From Pagrus major (taxonomy: Eukaryota > Chordata > Actinopteri > Spariformes > Sparidae), in contig NC_133224.1 of assembly GCF_040436345.1 (NCBI RefSeq), positions 13,105,703-13,169,702 on the forward strand: a stretch of DNA of 64,000 bases. The letters are read 5' to 3'. The first letter of the stretch is position 1, and every line of letters starts with the position of its first letter. Both the position numbers and the translations under genes were made by a program. The notes under the pieces are model-generated. The model was given only the letters and a program-made list of their open reading frames with translations, ran no database searches and had not been told where the DNA came from. Positions 1 through 10,676 of the stretch are shown one piece after another.

Positions 1-430
1 ACCAGATGAGACCAGCAGGTAACAGGGGACAGAAATACAGGAAGTAAAACCAGGTTTTCAAGGTGTTGGACATGATCAGAGTCCTGATGGTGTTGTGATG
101 TTTTGTCCCTGTGGTCTTCACAGTAATGTCTCCTCTCAGTGTTGAACTGCTGTTTGTTGCTTCTCTTTGTCACATTCACATTTCTGGACGTCAAATTTAA
201 CATTTTCTTTGATCAAGTTCTTCAACAGGAAGTGAAGATTTGTTGAATCTGCTGAGAACTGATCATCAATCAATAACTGATACAAACTATTCAAGCTGCA
301 TTTCTTTGTTCTAAGTGATGAAAAGATTTGTTGTTTCTTTCAGCTTGTTCCTTCAACTTTCTTCTGGATCAAATAAAAACATCACATTCAAATCAATACT
401 GTCAACTCTGATTGGAAATCAATCAGCTGA
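1..430. other. No recognisable gene
   Basis: I see no convincing coding frame, RNA gene or transposon end here. On the minus strand it would be intron or 3' sequence of the broken Ig-like gene at 3553-6130, but no further Ig exon can be recognised. Confidence 0.4.
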
Positions 431-887
431 TTGATGTCAGTCTGACCTCTGACCTGTATCTACAGTACTGACCTGTATCTATAGTACTGACCTCTGACCT
501 GTATCTACAGTACTGACCTGTATCTACAGCACTGACCTCTGACCTGTATCTACAGTACTGAGCTGTATCCACAGTACTGACCTCTGACCTGTATCTACAG
601 TACTGACCTCTGACCTGTATCTACAGTACTGACCTGTATCTACAGTCTGACCTCTGACCTGTATCTACAGTATTGACCTGGATCTACAGTACTGACCTGT
701 ATTTACAGTACTGACCTCTGACCTGTATCTACAGTACTGACCTGGATCTACAGCACTGACCTCTGACCTGAATCTACAGTACTGACCTGTTTCTACAGCA
801 CAGACCTCTGACCTGTATCTACATGACTGACTTTTGACCTATATCTACAGCTCTGACCTCTGACCTGTATCTACAGTACTGACCTTC
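431..887. repeat. Minisatellite, left block
   Basis: Tandem units built on GACCTGTATCTACAGTACT, alternating with a short GACCTCT linker (about 19 or 26 bp per step). The same array resumes at 2420, so the LINE at 888-2419 landed inside one array. Small variants (GGATCTACAG, ATTGACC) are scattered through it. Confidence 0.9.
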
Positions 888-2419
888 AACCTTCAACAGC
901 TACAGACCAGTTGCTCTCACTTCACACCTGATGAAGACCCTGGAGCGGCTGGTCCTTGTCCATCTCCGCCCTCTGGTGGGTCCTTTTATGGACCCACTCC
1001 AGTTTGCCTACCAGCCTGGCATCGGAGTGGACGACGCCATCATCTTCCTCCTGGACAGATCACTGTCTCACCTGGAAAAGCCTGGAAGCACTGTGAGGAT
1101 CATGTTCTTTGATTTCTCCAGTGCTTTCAACACCATACAGCCTGCGCTTTTGGGGGACAAGCTGGAGCTCACGGGGGTGGACCAACACCTCACGAACTGG
1201 ATCCTCGATTACCTCACCAACCGGCCACAGTATGTGAGGACTCGGGACTGTGTGTCGGACACAGTCGTCTGCAGTACGGGGGCCCCACAGGGAACAGTCC
1301 TGGCCCCTTTCCTGTTCACCCTTTACACTGCTGATTTCTCCCACCAAACACCCCACAGCCATCTACAAAAGTTCTCTGACGACTCTGCTATCGTCGGCCT
1401 CATCAGGGACGGGGACGACAGAGCCTACAGAGAACTTATTCAGGACTTTGTGGACTGGTGCCAGCGGAACCACCTCCAGCTCAACGCCGGGAAGACCAAA
1501 GAGCTGGTGGTGGATTTCCGCAGGCGCAAACAACCCTGCACACAAGTGGACATCCTGGGAACAGACATTGAGATGGTGACGTCTTACAAGTACCTGGGAG
1601 TTCACCTGAACAATAAACTGGACTGGACTGATCACACTGCAGCAACATACAAGAAAGGTCAGAGCAGACTCCATCTGCTGAGGAAGCTCAGGTCCTTTGG
1701 GGTGCAGGGGGCACTCCTGACAACTTTCTATGACTCTGTGGTGGCATCAGCCATTTTCTATGGAGTAGTCTGCTGGAGCAGCAGCATCTCGGCAGCAGAT
1801 AGGAAGAGACTTGATAAACTTATCAAGAAGGCCAGCTCCATCCTGGGATGCCCTCTTGACCCAGTGCAGGTGGTGGGAGAGAGCAGGATGATGGACAAGC
1901 TGTCATCGCTGCTGGTGAAGGAGTCCCACCCCCTGCAGGTCACTATCACTGCACTGGTCAGCTCCTTCAGCGACAGGTTGATACATCCCAAGTGTGTGAC
2001 GGAGAGGTATCGCAGGTCCTTCCTTCCTGCTGCTGTCAGACTATACAACCAGCACTGCTCCCAGTAGACCTCACATGTGCACTGTGCAATACTAAACTCT
2101 ACACATATCCACACACTTTCTGGTTTGCACTAATTGGACAATTTTTTAATACCCATATTTATTATTTAATGTTTGTAAATAAAATACAAAACTGCTTATA
2201 CTTACACTGTTCATATTATAAATACTATGTCATATTGTAAATACCAAGTTCATATTGTAAATACTATGTATATACGAGTTAATTCTATTTCTTATCTCTA
2301 TTATATTGTTTATTTTTTACTTTTTATTATTGTTTAAGTGTGATACTGTCCTTTGGCTGCTGTGACTAAGGAATTTCCCCATTTGCGGGACAAATAAAGG
2401 ATTTCTGATTCTGATTCTG
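888..2419 (+). mobile_element. L2/CR1-type LINE, 5'-truncated
   Basis: The coding frame is already open at the left edge (NSYRPVALT, a conserved LINE RT segment), so the copy is 5'-truncated. It ends with an A/T-rich 3' UTR and the tail ATTTCCCC...AATAAAGGATTTCTGATTCTGATTCTGA, the short-tandem-repeat tail typical of fish L2-type non-LTR elements. Both flanks are the same minisatellite. The short ACCT/TGACCT match at the two edges could be a target duplication but cannot be told apart from the array. Confidence 0.88.
931..2067 (+). CDS. LINE reverse transcriptase, C-terminal 378 residues
   Basis: This is the reverse transcriptase portion of an L2/CR1-type non-LTR retrotransposon, the enzyme that copies element RNA at the nicked target. 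Visible blocks in order: FFDFSSAFNT at residues 59-68 (first catalytic Asp), APQGTVLAPFLF near 118-129, FSDD at 148-151 (the catalytic F/Y-x-D-D box), then SYKYLGVHLNNKLDW and the thumb/C-terminal region. The annotated ATG is only the first Met in an open frame that begins upstream; the true ORF2 would start with an endonuclease domain lost by 5' truncation. The frame has no stop or frameshift over 1.1 kb, suggesting a young copy, though it cannot be autonomous. Family is judged from motif wording, so L2 versus a close CR1-like clade is not settled. Confidence 0.88.
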   Translation: MKTLERLVLVHLRPLVGPFMDPLQFAYQPGIGVDDAIIFLLDRSLSHLEKPGSTVRIMFFDFSSAFNTIQPALLGDKLELTGVDQHLTNWILDYLTNRPQYVRTRDCVSDTVVCSTGAPQGTVLAPFLFTLYTADFSHQTPHSHLQKFSDDSAIVGLIRDGDDRAYRELIQDFVDWCQRNHLQLNAGKTKELVVDFRRRKQPCTQVDILGTDIEMVTSYKYLGVHLNNKLDWTDHTAATYKKGQSRLHLLRKLRSFGVQGALLTTFYDSVVASAIFYGVVCWSSSISAADRKRLDKLIKKASSILGCPLDPVQVVGESRMMDKLSSLLVKESHPLQVTITALVSSFSDRLIHPKCVTERYRRSFLPAAVRLYNQHCSQ

Positions 2420-3552
2420 ACCTGTAAATACAGTACTGACTTTTGACCTGTATCTACAGCACTGACCTCTGACCTGTATCTACAGTACTGACCTGTATCT
2501 ACAGTACTGACCTGGATCTACAGTACTGACCTGTATCTACAATACTGACCTCTGACCTGTATCTACAGTACTGACCTGGATCTACAGCACTGACCTCTGA
2601 CCTGAATCTACAGTACTGACCTGTATCTACAGCACTGACCTCTGACCTGTATCTACAGCACTGACCTGTATCTACAGTACTGACCTTTGACCTGTATCTA
2701 CAGTACTGACCTATATCTACAGTCTGACCTCTGACCTGTATCTACAGTACTGACCTCTGACCTGTATCTACAGTCTGACCTCTGACCTGGATCTACAGTA
2801 CTGACCTCTGACCTGTATCTACAGTACTGACCTCTGACCTGTATCAACAGTCTGACCTCTGACCTGGATCTGTAGTACTGACCTGTATCTACAGTACTGA
2901 CCTCTGACCTTTATCTATAGTACTGACCTGTATCTACAGTACTGGCCTCTGACCTGTATCTACAGTACTGACCTCTGACCTGTATCTATAGTACTGGCCT
3001 CTGATCAGTATCTACAGTACTGACCCCTGACCTGTATCTACAGTACTGACCTGACTGTATCTACAGTACTGACCCCTGACCTGTATCTACAGTACTGACC
3101 TCTGACCTGACTGTATCTACAGTACTGACCCCTGACCTGTATCTACAGTACTGGCCCCTGACCTGTATCTACAGTACTGACCTGACTGTATCTACAGTAC
3201 TGACCCCTGACCTGTATCTACAGTATTGACCTCTGACCTGTATCTACAGTACTGACCTCTGACTGTATCTACAGCACTGACCCCTGACCTGTATCTACAG
3301 TATTGACCTCTGACCTGTATCTACAGTACTGACCTCTGACTGTATCTACAGCACTGACCCCTGACCTGTATCTACAGTATTGACCTCTAACCTGTATCTA
3401 CAGTACTGACCTGTATCTACAGTACTGACCTCTGACCTGTATCTACAGTACTGACTTCTGACCTGTATCTACAGTACTGACCTCTGACCTGTATCTACAG
3501 TACTGACCTCTGACCTGTATCTACAGTACTGACCTGTATCTACAGTACTGAC
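2420..3552. repeat. Minisatellite, right block
   Basis: Continuation of the array at 431-887, with units GACCTGTATCTACAGTACT plus variable linkers (GACCTCT, GACCCCT, GACCTGACT). Read on the minus strand each unit contains AGGTCAGT, which matches a 5' splice-site consensus. The array starts exactly where the Ig-like exon's donor lies (3552/3553). Confidence 0.9.
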
Positions 3553-3740
3553 CTTTGACCTGCAGCTCCACTTGTTTCTTCATCAGGATGTGTTCCTCCC
3601 TGTTGTAGACGGTGCAGGTGAAGGTGCCTCTGTTAATCTCTGAGGCGTTTCAGGGTCAGACTGAGATCTCCAGTTTTCAGCAGGTCTCTCTTCATCTCTG
3701 TTCGACCTCTGTAATCATCGTCCTGTTGTTGAGGCTGGTC

Positions 3741-5985
3741 GAGAGGCACCTGGCTGCAGGCCTCCACTGTGAAGTCGCTTCCGGTGCAGGCTCCACTGTC
3801 AGGACACCTCCACTGTCAGGACGGGAAGTGACGACATTTAAATCCGGATTTCACCTGCATTTTCATTCGAGAGAGACCAGCGAGTGAGCATGTGTTCCGA
3901 GTAGCGGTGAGTTGCTGATTTTTATTATCCACAGAAAGTAAATGCATGGTGTTCTTCATCAACATAGGTGCCGTAAAATAATAACGTTATAGAAGTCATT
4001 AATGATGCAAATTAGTTAGATAACGTCAAAGTTAACTTTCACTAATGACGGTTAGCATCAACACCGTAAATTATCAGGGATTATTAACTGTATAGTGCAT
4101 AACCTAAAGTAACTGTTCGCATTTGTTTGTATGTAACGTTATAAAACATTTTTGTAAACTCTCCTTGCATTAGCTGGGCATCGTCACAAAATTGAAAACG
4201 TGTCTTTCTGAACTCACAGACGTGATATGTGAGACAGCCAAGCTGCCAACACGATGCAACACACCATGATGTTTTGCCAGAGGTCGACTAGCTAATTAGT
4301 GATATCACCTGTTTAAGTGCACTAGTGGAATCAAAATGTGGCAGGACTACATGGCACATTTTTACTTTTTTATTTTTCCACCTCTGTTGTATACTACAGT
4401 ATATAAACAAAACAAATAGTAACTGAAATTACTGAGAAGTAGCTTCTGCACCATCAGTACTTTTATTTTTGATACTGAGGAAGGAAATACACATTTAGAG
4501 TGACGTCTGAGAAGAGAAGGGCCCTCTGACCTCCAGACTGACTGATGGGATCTTTTCTTTTTCTTCTTTTTGGAGCTTGTGTTTTGAATATTACAACTGA
4601 TCATTTTCCTTATCTATATATTTTCAGGAAGAAGAGGTCTCAGTCAGACCTGCCGATGTGGACACACCAGTGGAAGGGGTAAGCTTTTTCACAGTATCTA
4701 TTGGTCAGATACTGTTGGTGCAGCAGCTATGTACAGACATCTTTCTTTCTGTCTTTTCCATAGGACTCGGTTGAAGATCGCATTCTTCACGATTGCAGAC
4801 ATGCAGCAGAGCGGGTTGAGGCCAACAGACAACTGTTGTCTGCCAAAGTGGACCTGCCTGATGTTCTGTGCTTGGGGGAGGAGAAACAGGCTGAGGGTGT
4901 GGAAAGAAGAGGTGGATGAGCATGAAAAGGAAGCAATCCTTGAGCCCTTCAAGTTCACGTTTTACAATACTGAGGACATGTGGAAATTCTGCGAAGAAAT
5001 AATGGACAGAAGAAATTATTTGGCCTATTGTGAATGTCACACAGATGAGTGAGTTTGTGTTAGAATAAAGAATAAAGGGCTACAGAACATTTATTCATGT
5101 TGTGACTTGGTGTGTTTTTTGTTTGTCTCATGGATCACTTAATAATTCACTTGGATTTTACTGTAGATATCAAGAGTAAGTGTAGTATTTAGTGGTAGCT
5201 ACTTGGGTGTTCCAGCAGCACAAGAACATAATTAGCATAGACATAGAACCAAACATGAAATTTATGGTGGTAAAGAATAAAAATACAGAATAATACAACA
5301 GGAAAAAAAATTGAAAAAATATATAGAAAAAATAAAGTCAAAGTTAAATGATAAAAAGTCAGTTAAGTACTGTATAGTGCACAATAAAATGTATAGGCCA
5401 TTGATCTTATGAGATGTTGGCTTATGAATATGAGTAATAACTTAAAAGACAATTTGTGCACTGAGCAACGTTATTCCTGCCCTCCATTGTTTTCATTTAT
5501 CAACTATTTGACCTTCTCTTTTCAAGATCCTCAGCTTTGTAGTAGGCTGCAAATAGACTATTGAGCCCCGAGTCATATCACCCACCGTTTGTTTTTCGTA
5601 ATGACTAAGTTGTAAAACAACGCAGTGCAGTGTATTAGTCGGGCTTTTTGTCCTACATTTGGACAGAATAAATCAAAATGCCCACGTTGGGGCTCGTGCG
5701 CAACATAAAAGGAAAACACGGACCAAAAACGACAAACAAAAAAGTTTACTATATAAATACGATATAACGATTTATACTATAGGCAAGGAATTAATAGATT
5801 TTACGTCATATTGTTTACTAATTAATGCATTTGTGAGGAAAACGATTCAACAGGAAGTGCATTCGCTATTTTATTTTGAAATGTATCCCGTGCATTTCCT
5901 GTCCTGACAGTGGAGGCGGCCTGAGAGTGGAGCCTGCGGCGGTAGCGACCTCACAGTGGAGGTCTGCAGCCAGGACCTCTTGGGG
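3741..5985. mobile_element. TIR element inside the Ig exon, 8-bp TSD
   Basis: GGCTGGTC occurs at 3733-3740 and again at 5986-5993, exactly at the break in the Ig reading frame; removing one copy plus the insert restores the frame. The first ~100 bp (3741-3845) matches the reverse complement of about 5885-5985: both contain CCTGGCTGCAG, CCTCCACTGTGA and repeated CTCCACTGTCAGG words. An 8-bp duplication fits hAT- or P-type transposases, but the ends are neither CAG nor CATG, so the superfamily is left open. It holds a spliced-looking coding segment (4629-5052) and otherwise AT-rich DNA. Confidence 0.75.
4629..5052 (+). pseudogene. Unidentified two-exon coding segment within the TIR element
   Basis: A short exon (about 4629-4679) follows TATATTTTCAG, reads EEEVSVRPADVDTPVEG and ends at GGG/GTAAGC. 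A second exon follows TTCCATAG at 4763 and continues in phase as DSVEDRILHDCRHAAER...LSAKVDLPDVLCLGEEKQ. Near 4890-4905 the plausible frame switches to VDEHEKEAILEPFKFTFYN...MDRRNYLAYCECHTDE, closed by a stop at 5050. The phase match across the intron and the protein-like composition argue for a real ancestral gene; the switch implies one frameshift. AATAAAG follows shortly downstream. I do not recognise the family: it could be part of the element's own protein or a captured host exon pair. Confidence 0.4.
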
Positions 5986-6195
5986 GGCTGGTCAGAGCCG
6001 TTCTGATACACATGGACCTTCCAGTCGTCTCTGTCCCTCCACTCCACTTTAGCGTCTTCAGGCAGGTGAACTGTGGTTTTGCAGGGCAGCTGGGCAGACT
6101 CCACCCCTGAATCCACCTCCACCTGGTAGACTGAGAGGACAACAAACCACAACATCAGCTGTACAGACAGCAGCAGGAACTGTGATGGTAACAGG

Positions 6196-6358
6196 ACCTC
6201 ACCGTCTCATCCTGCTCTCATATTCCCAGACCTCACTGTCTCATCCTTCTCTTATAATCCCAGACCTCACTGTCTCATCCTTCTCTTATAATCCCAGACC
6301 TCACTGTCTCATCCTTCTCTTATAATCCCAGACCTCACTGTCTCATCCTTCTCTTATA
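6196..6358. repeat. 34-bp tandem repeat, ~5 units
   Basis: Units ACCTCACTGTCTCATCC plus TTCTCTTATAATCCCAG, with the first unit slightly different (ACCTCACCGTCTCATCC). On the minus strand each unit carries GACRGTGAGGT, a donor-like word, upstream of the Ig-like exon. Confidence 0.85.
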
Positions 6359-7600
6359 ACGCGCACAGAGCACAAAGCTCAGAGCCGGACAATGACCACC
6401 GTCGTGATACAGTTAACTCTGACCGGGGCTTTAGGTTTTGTTGAGCCGGATTATGAACACAGAGCCTGGAGATGTTGAGCCTCCTTCGTAGTAAAGCCCT
6501 GAGGTCTACTCTTCATGTAACAACTGCGCCACCTTGTGGCTAAACATCAACTGCACTGAAGTCATCATAACTTCATAAGTTCTCATTTTCAAATGATTAT
6601 GAATACTATTATTTTTACTTGAAGTCGGGTCAGTCTTGACTGTGGATGTTGGGGACCTCTGTGTCTGCTAGTGTCTATAATACAGTAATATTTTTGTCGA
6701 CATTATCAAATGGAAGAACTTTTATTTTGAAGAGCACGGGGCAAGGAAGCACACTAGCCAATCAGAGGACCCGCCCACCGACGGAAACAAAATATTGAGT
6801 GGTAAATTCGTTTTGTAAGTAAGAACCAAAAAACGAGAAAACGAGCTGAACTTTTGATTTTAGTTTTTTGCCCCAAAACGAAAAAACGGCTTGTTTATGG
6901 TTTCTGCTTGTGTCAATTATTCCCAGAAAACAGACTGATAAAACGTACCTTGGTCTTTCTGCCCCCTGGCTGCGCGCGCATATGTGCGATGACGTTGCAC
7001 AGAAACCCGTCTATAAATGGCTCGTCTTCCTGCCTTCAGCAACATCGCGAAATTAGAATAATGGTAAGTGATGAAGTTCAAAATACATTTAAAAAACAAA
7101 CGTTAGTGTGTGAAACAATTGAGATGGATGGCAGATTTTTGTTACTCTTTGAGGGAGAGCACCGTCTTTCAACGAAACGCATTTTAAGCTAGCATGACTG
7201 TCTTAAAAGTTAGCATACATTAGTCTTGATAGATTAACGGTCTCGTTCTCGGTTGTAAATTCGTAACGTTATTTAACGAGTTAATTAATAATATATATCG
7301 TTATAGGCCTAAACTGTGATTAATTTGGATAATTTAATCAAATTTGCTCGTTTGGTCGCGGAGTTACTTAGGTTTTTTTTTTTTTTTTAGTTTTCTTAAG
7401 TTTGGTTTTTAACCTTGTGTAACATGAACATTTTTAACCATAACAATTTAGACATTTATTTTGTGTACCATCTACATTAACCAAAAAGTGACAATAGAAG
7501 AAACTGTCAATGGCAATGTGAGAAAATGATGATAACTAGTCTGGCCCTAATTCAGTTTTATTGTGTTTTGTCTTTCAGACCCCCCTCCACACACACATAG
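6359..7600. promoter_or_regulatory. Promoter-like segment; no gene identified
   Basis: There is no recognisable protein gene, but the plus strand shows a promoter-like set: CCAAT at 6758-6762, a GC box CCCGCCC at 6770-6776, TATAAA at 7012-7017 and, 44 nt after the TATA box, ATG directly followed by GTAAGTG (7061-7068). This would be a first exon ending right after the start codon. No matching second exon could be recognised; TTTGTCTTTCAG at 7568-7579 is a possible acceptor but leads into the hAT gene's antisense. The rest is AT-rich. Confidence 0.3.
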
Positions 7601-7611
7601 GCTGTGCTGGT

Positions 7612-8170
7612 TCACAGAAAGAGTGGGTCATCATCATTTTGGTCAAGGCTCTCTATGGCAGGTTCAGCAACTGAGGGAGCTGACTTCAGTGAGTAAGCAG
7701 ATGATGTGCCTAAAAGCTCATGGTGCTCATAGCAAGCCTCACCAGACAGCCTCAGTCCATATCGGATGTACAGGATGGAGATAAGCGTCTCGACTTCAGC
7801 ATTTGAGTGTGGCAAGGACAACGCGGACACAGCAGCCATGGCAAGTTCTTGAAACGGGTTGGTATCAGCTGCATCCCTGAACTTCCAAATCTCACTCCAG
7901 AAGCCCAGTGTGTTTTTTGTCTCATTCCATTTATTAAGATGGATGGCACGCCATTGCTGGACAATTTTGTCAATCTCTGCAGGGGAGTAGCTGAGGAGCT
8001 TGGCTAGTTTTTCCATTTCTCCAGGGCACTTGTGCTTCAGAGTTTCCTCCACATTGAAAACTGACATGTACTGCAGTGCTTCATCACCTATATGTTACTA
8101 CCCTGCGTGGCAAATGGGCTGTTACAATTTAAGAAGCTTTTGGCAATCGACAGCACCTCCTGGTGAACAT
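7612..8170 (-). pseudogene. hAT transposase, C-terminal piece (dimerisation domain)
   Basis: Minus-strand frame from about 8170 reads VLSIAKSFLNCNSPFATQG, shifts frame near 8090, then runs from EALQYMSVFNVEETLKH to the stop at 7612. Hallmarks of the hAT C-terminal dimerisation domain are present: FWSEIWKFRDA, NPFQELAMAAVSALSLPHSNAEVE, the last part matching the conserved block used for dimer contacts. It completes the pieces at 10142-10676 and 21256-21764 in order and orientation. A short acidic tail (SLDQNDDDPLFL) ends the protein. Broken by a frameshift and a nested insertion between 8.2 and 10.14 kb. Confidence 0.75.
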
Positions 8171-10141
8171 ATGTCAGGTTTCAGCTCTCTCCATTCATAG
8201 CAGACACCTGTTAACTTGTTTTGTCCACTCAGTGGTGGTGTGAGCTCGTTTAAGTGATGGCACTCTGTCAGTTCTTTGTCAAGTCTTTTTTTATGCTGCA
8301 GGTTTAAAATACATATTTGTGAAAGAGAATGTAACACTGACCAGTTCAAGGCACTCTTTGCTGAATTAGACACTTTGATAGAGAATGTAAATCTTGAGCT
8401 GAATGACAACATTTTATTTATCAAAAATGCACTGAACACTATACATAGTGTCAGGAACTGGTCACTACTACATCATTATTGATGTGCTTGTTCTCTGATG
8501 TTCTTCACATCAAAAGTGTAGATGAGTTTTAATAAAAATGTTTGAATTGGTGCTACACTGTGAGGATTTCTATTACTTTTGTCTACAGGAGCCTAATATC
8601 ATGTTCTCATGTATTAGCTTGATTAAAACTGCCCAAGTGTTATGACCCTGGGTCATTATTTTGTGTATATTGGATGCTGATATGTCCCTCCTCCTAAGGT
8701 GTGAGCAGTCTTTTCTGAGTGTGTGAGCACCGACTGACTGCAGTCTTCCTCTCTGCCACATCCAACTTGGGCTGTTGTCTAGTTTATGTTTGTGGAATCC
8801 AGTGTAATTCTACAATCTGATTGTTGATAACGTTGTAAATAGAAAACTGTGTGTGGTAGCCCAGTAGGAGGGAGAAGCCTTTTCTTTAACCCTTTTTCTC
8901 CTGTGTTTCCTTATTTGGGAGTTAGGTAAGAATTTGTCTTTTTGTTACTATTTTTGATTTGTATTAGGAAGGTAGGGAGATGGACTCTTTTTTTTGTTGT
9001 GTTGGCTTTGTCTCCCTCTGAAGAGAAAATAAATGCTACCTTAAATATAAATACCCTGTGACACTGGCCTTCTTGGGAGTGGAATGAATGGGGAGAAGCA
9101 CTTCATGTCATGTCTCTGGTTCCCCTAGACCAGGGGCATAACAAGCAGCTTTAATGTGGTTGCTTATAAACTGAAGAACACCACTCAGACCAGTAATCAG
9201 GATCTGCACATTTATTCCCTATAGGGGTAGCGAGGGACACAGTCAGTACACATACAGGCTGTCGGACGCTCTAAGTCTCCTGCAGCAGGTTGTAAAATAT
9301 GCAAATGAGGGTAAAAATCTCTGTATAATATTCAGAAGTGTGTTAGCAATGATATTAATGATATAAATAACTTATGCTAACTTAACCAACAGACAGAGAG
9401 CATCACAACCCATCTTACCAGCACAAAAGCTTCCCAAGTTTCCCAAGCCAGGAAGGTAAAGCTACGTCACTATAGCGTCTTTGTGTACCGTTAATTAAAG
9501 TCCCCCCCCCCCCCCCCCCGGCTACAACAGGTGACACGGAACTATGAAAAAACGTATTCAAAATAACGCTGGTGATACAGAAATGTGGACATTATGACAG
9601 AGAATATTACACACAGGTTTTGAGAATGTTCACCAAAATAAAAAATTAGAAATAAAATAAAATGATAATATGTGCAACATATTGACACAGCTACACTAGC
9701 AACTGGTCTAATGAATGTAACGTTAATCCAACAAGCGCAGTGATTCACTCACGACATGGGGTAAACAGTAAAATCAGAGACGGTTTATAAAGGATCTAAA
9801 GGATATTTGGTACTTGTTTTTATTATAGCCTAACTATACAAATGTTGTTGTCCGCATCACGTCTGGCTTCGAGGAGTCGCCTGTTGCAGCCTTTGAATAG
9901 GATGACGAGGATTTCAGTCACTCAACTTAAGTAGTGACTTGTAGAAATTATACAAATAGCAGTAATGACAATAGTAATCGATTTCAAGATAACTTAGGAT
10001 GTAGTGCTTTCACTGTGTGCAACTTAAATTCGCCATTCGCCCGTGATATTAAACCTACAAAAATCATGTCTTTTTTTTGCAGTGGCGCTGAAAATCCAGC
10101 AGCGGTGGCACGCCGCCGCAGAATGCATATTGGGAAACACT
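8171..10141. mobile_element. Nested insertion(s) in the hAT gene; mostly unidentified
   Basis: The hAT protein breaks after RLPDNIEQ at about 10142 and resumes at about 8170. The forward right edge of the intervening DNA ends in GGGAAACACTG at 10131-10141, i.e. CAGTGTTTCCC read inward, a terminus shared by common non-autonomous hAT MITEs of fish. It is followed by GCGGCGG-rich subterminal sequence. No matching left terminus was found, so boundaries are approximate and more than one insertion may be involved. It contains a poly-C run (9503-9519) and no coding frame I trust. Confidence 0.4.
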
Positions 10142-10676
10142 GTTCAATGTTGTCCGGCAGTCTCACCCTCAACTCATTTGTGAGGGAGATGGTGAAGGCT
10201 ACACACCACTTTCGAACATTGTTCGGACATTGTTCTCATCCTCAGGCGCAAGGTGGAGCTCAGCTGCCTTTGACTCAAAAAGGTAACCAAGGTACGGTTT
10301 GGGACTGAGGTATCCATCTATTGGCCCTTTGAGTACATCAACCTTTGCCATTGGATTCAGCACCATGCTGCTCACAGACTTGATCAGGCTAACCAAGCTG
10401 TCAAGTAGCTTAAGAGGATCTACCTGCACTCCCTCAACAGCCTTGATGGCCAACTGAACCTCACCCAGCACTGACTTCAAAAAAGTCAGATACAATTTGT
10501 TTTGAGGATCACTGTACATGGAGTATAAAACCTCAGCCATGTAGCAGTGTTCACTGGACTTGGTGACTGCGAAATGCAGCCTAAGCTCCTCCCACTGGTC
10601 CAAAATGCGTGAAACCGCGGGTTCGATGGAGAGCCAACGTGTGGCACACACCCTGGTTATCTGTAAGGGTTTCTCC
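10142..10676 (-). pseudogene. hAT transposase, middle piece
   Basis: Reading minus from 10676: EKPLQITRVCATRWLSIEPAV, then SRILDQWEELRLHF, NKLYLTFLKSVLGEVQLA, KPYLGYLFESKA and, after a stop near 10199, ELRVRLPDNIEQ. The CATRWLS block is typical of hAT catalytic-region proteins of the ZMYM/KIAA-like group. At 10669-10676 the frame is cut by the P-type insert; the codons on the far side (ETINCGEKP at 21256-21290) fuse in phase. The stop at 10199-10201 shows decay. Confidence 0.8.
10669..10676. repeat. 8-bp target duplication of P-type insert, left copy
   Basis: GTTTCTCC here and at 21256-21263. The copies flank an insert whose two ends are the inverted heptamer CATGGAT. Confidence 0.75.

Larger units (their letters stand above)
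3553..6130 (-). pseudogene. Ig V-type domain exon, interrupted
   Basis: On the minus strand, acceptor CTCTCAG precedes an exon beginning at 6130. It encodes the first half of an Ig V domain: first Cys in AQLPCKT, Trp in AKVEWRDRD, then [12 protein letters not shown] up to 5986. The second half resumes at 3740: [19 protein letters not shown], then TFTCTVY with the second Cys, and ends at 3553 with donor AAAG/GTCAGT. The wording is that of the large fish family of butyrophilin/B7-like surface Ig proteins. Between the halves lies a 2.2-kb inverted-repeat element (3741-5985) with an 8-bp duplication. Independently, the 3' half has a stop and frame change just after SLTLK (RD then TAA), so the exon is dead. 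No signal-peptide, transmembrane or further Ig exon could be identified in the window. Confidence 0.8.

Noticed and set aside
1060-2114. Minus-strand frames over the LINE (100-118 codons)
   Set aside because: Antisense shadows of the reverse transcriptase frame.
431-3552. Regular repeats resembling a CRISPR array
   Set aside because: The units are contiguous, variable in step (19-28 bp) and have no unique spacers. The context is a vertebrate-type genome with introns and LINEs; it is a minisatellite.
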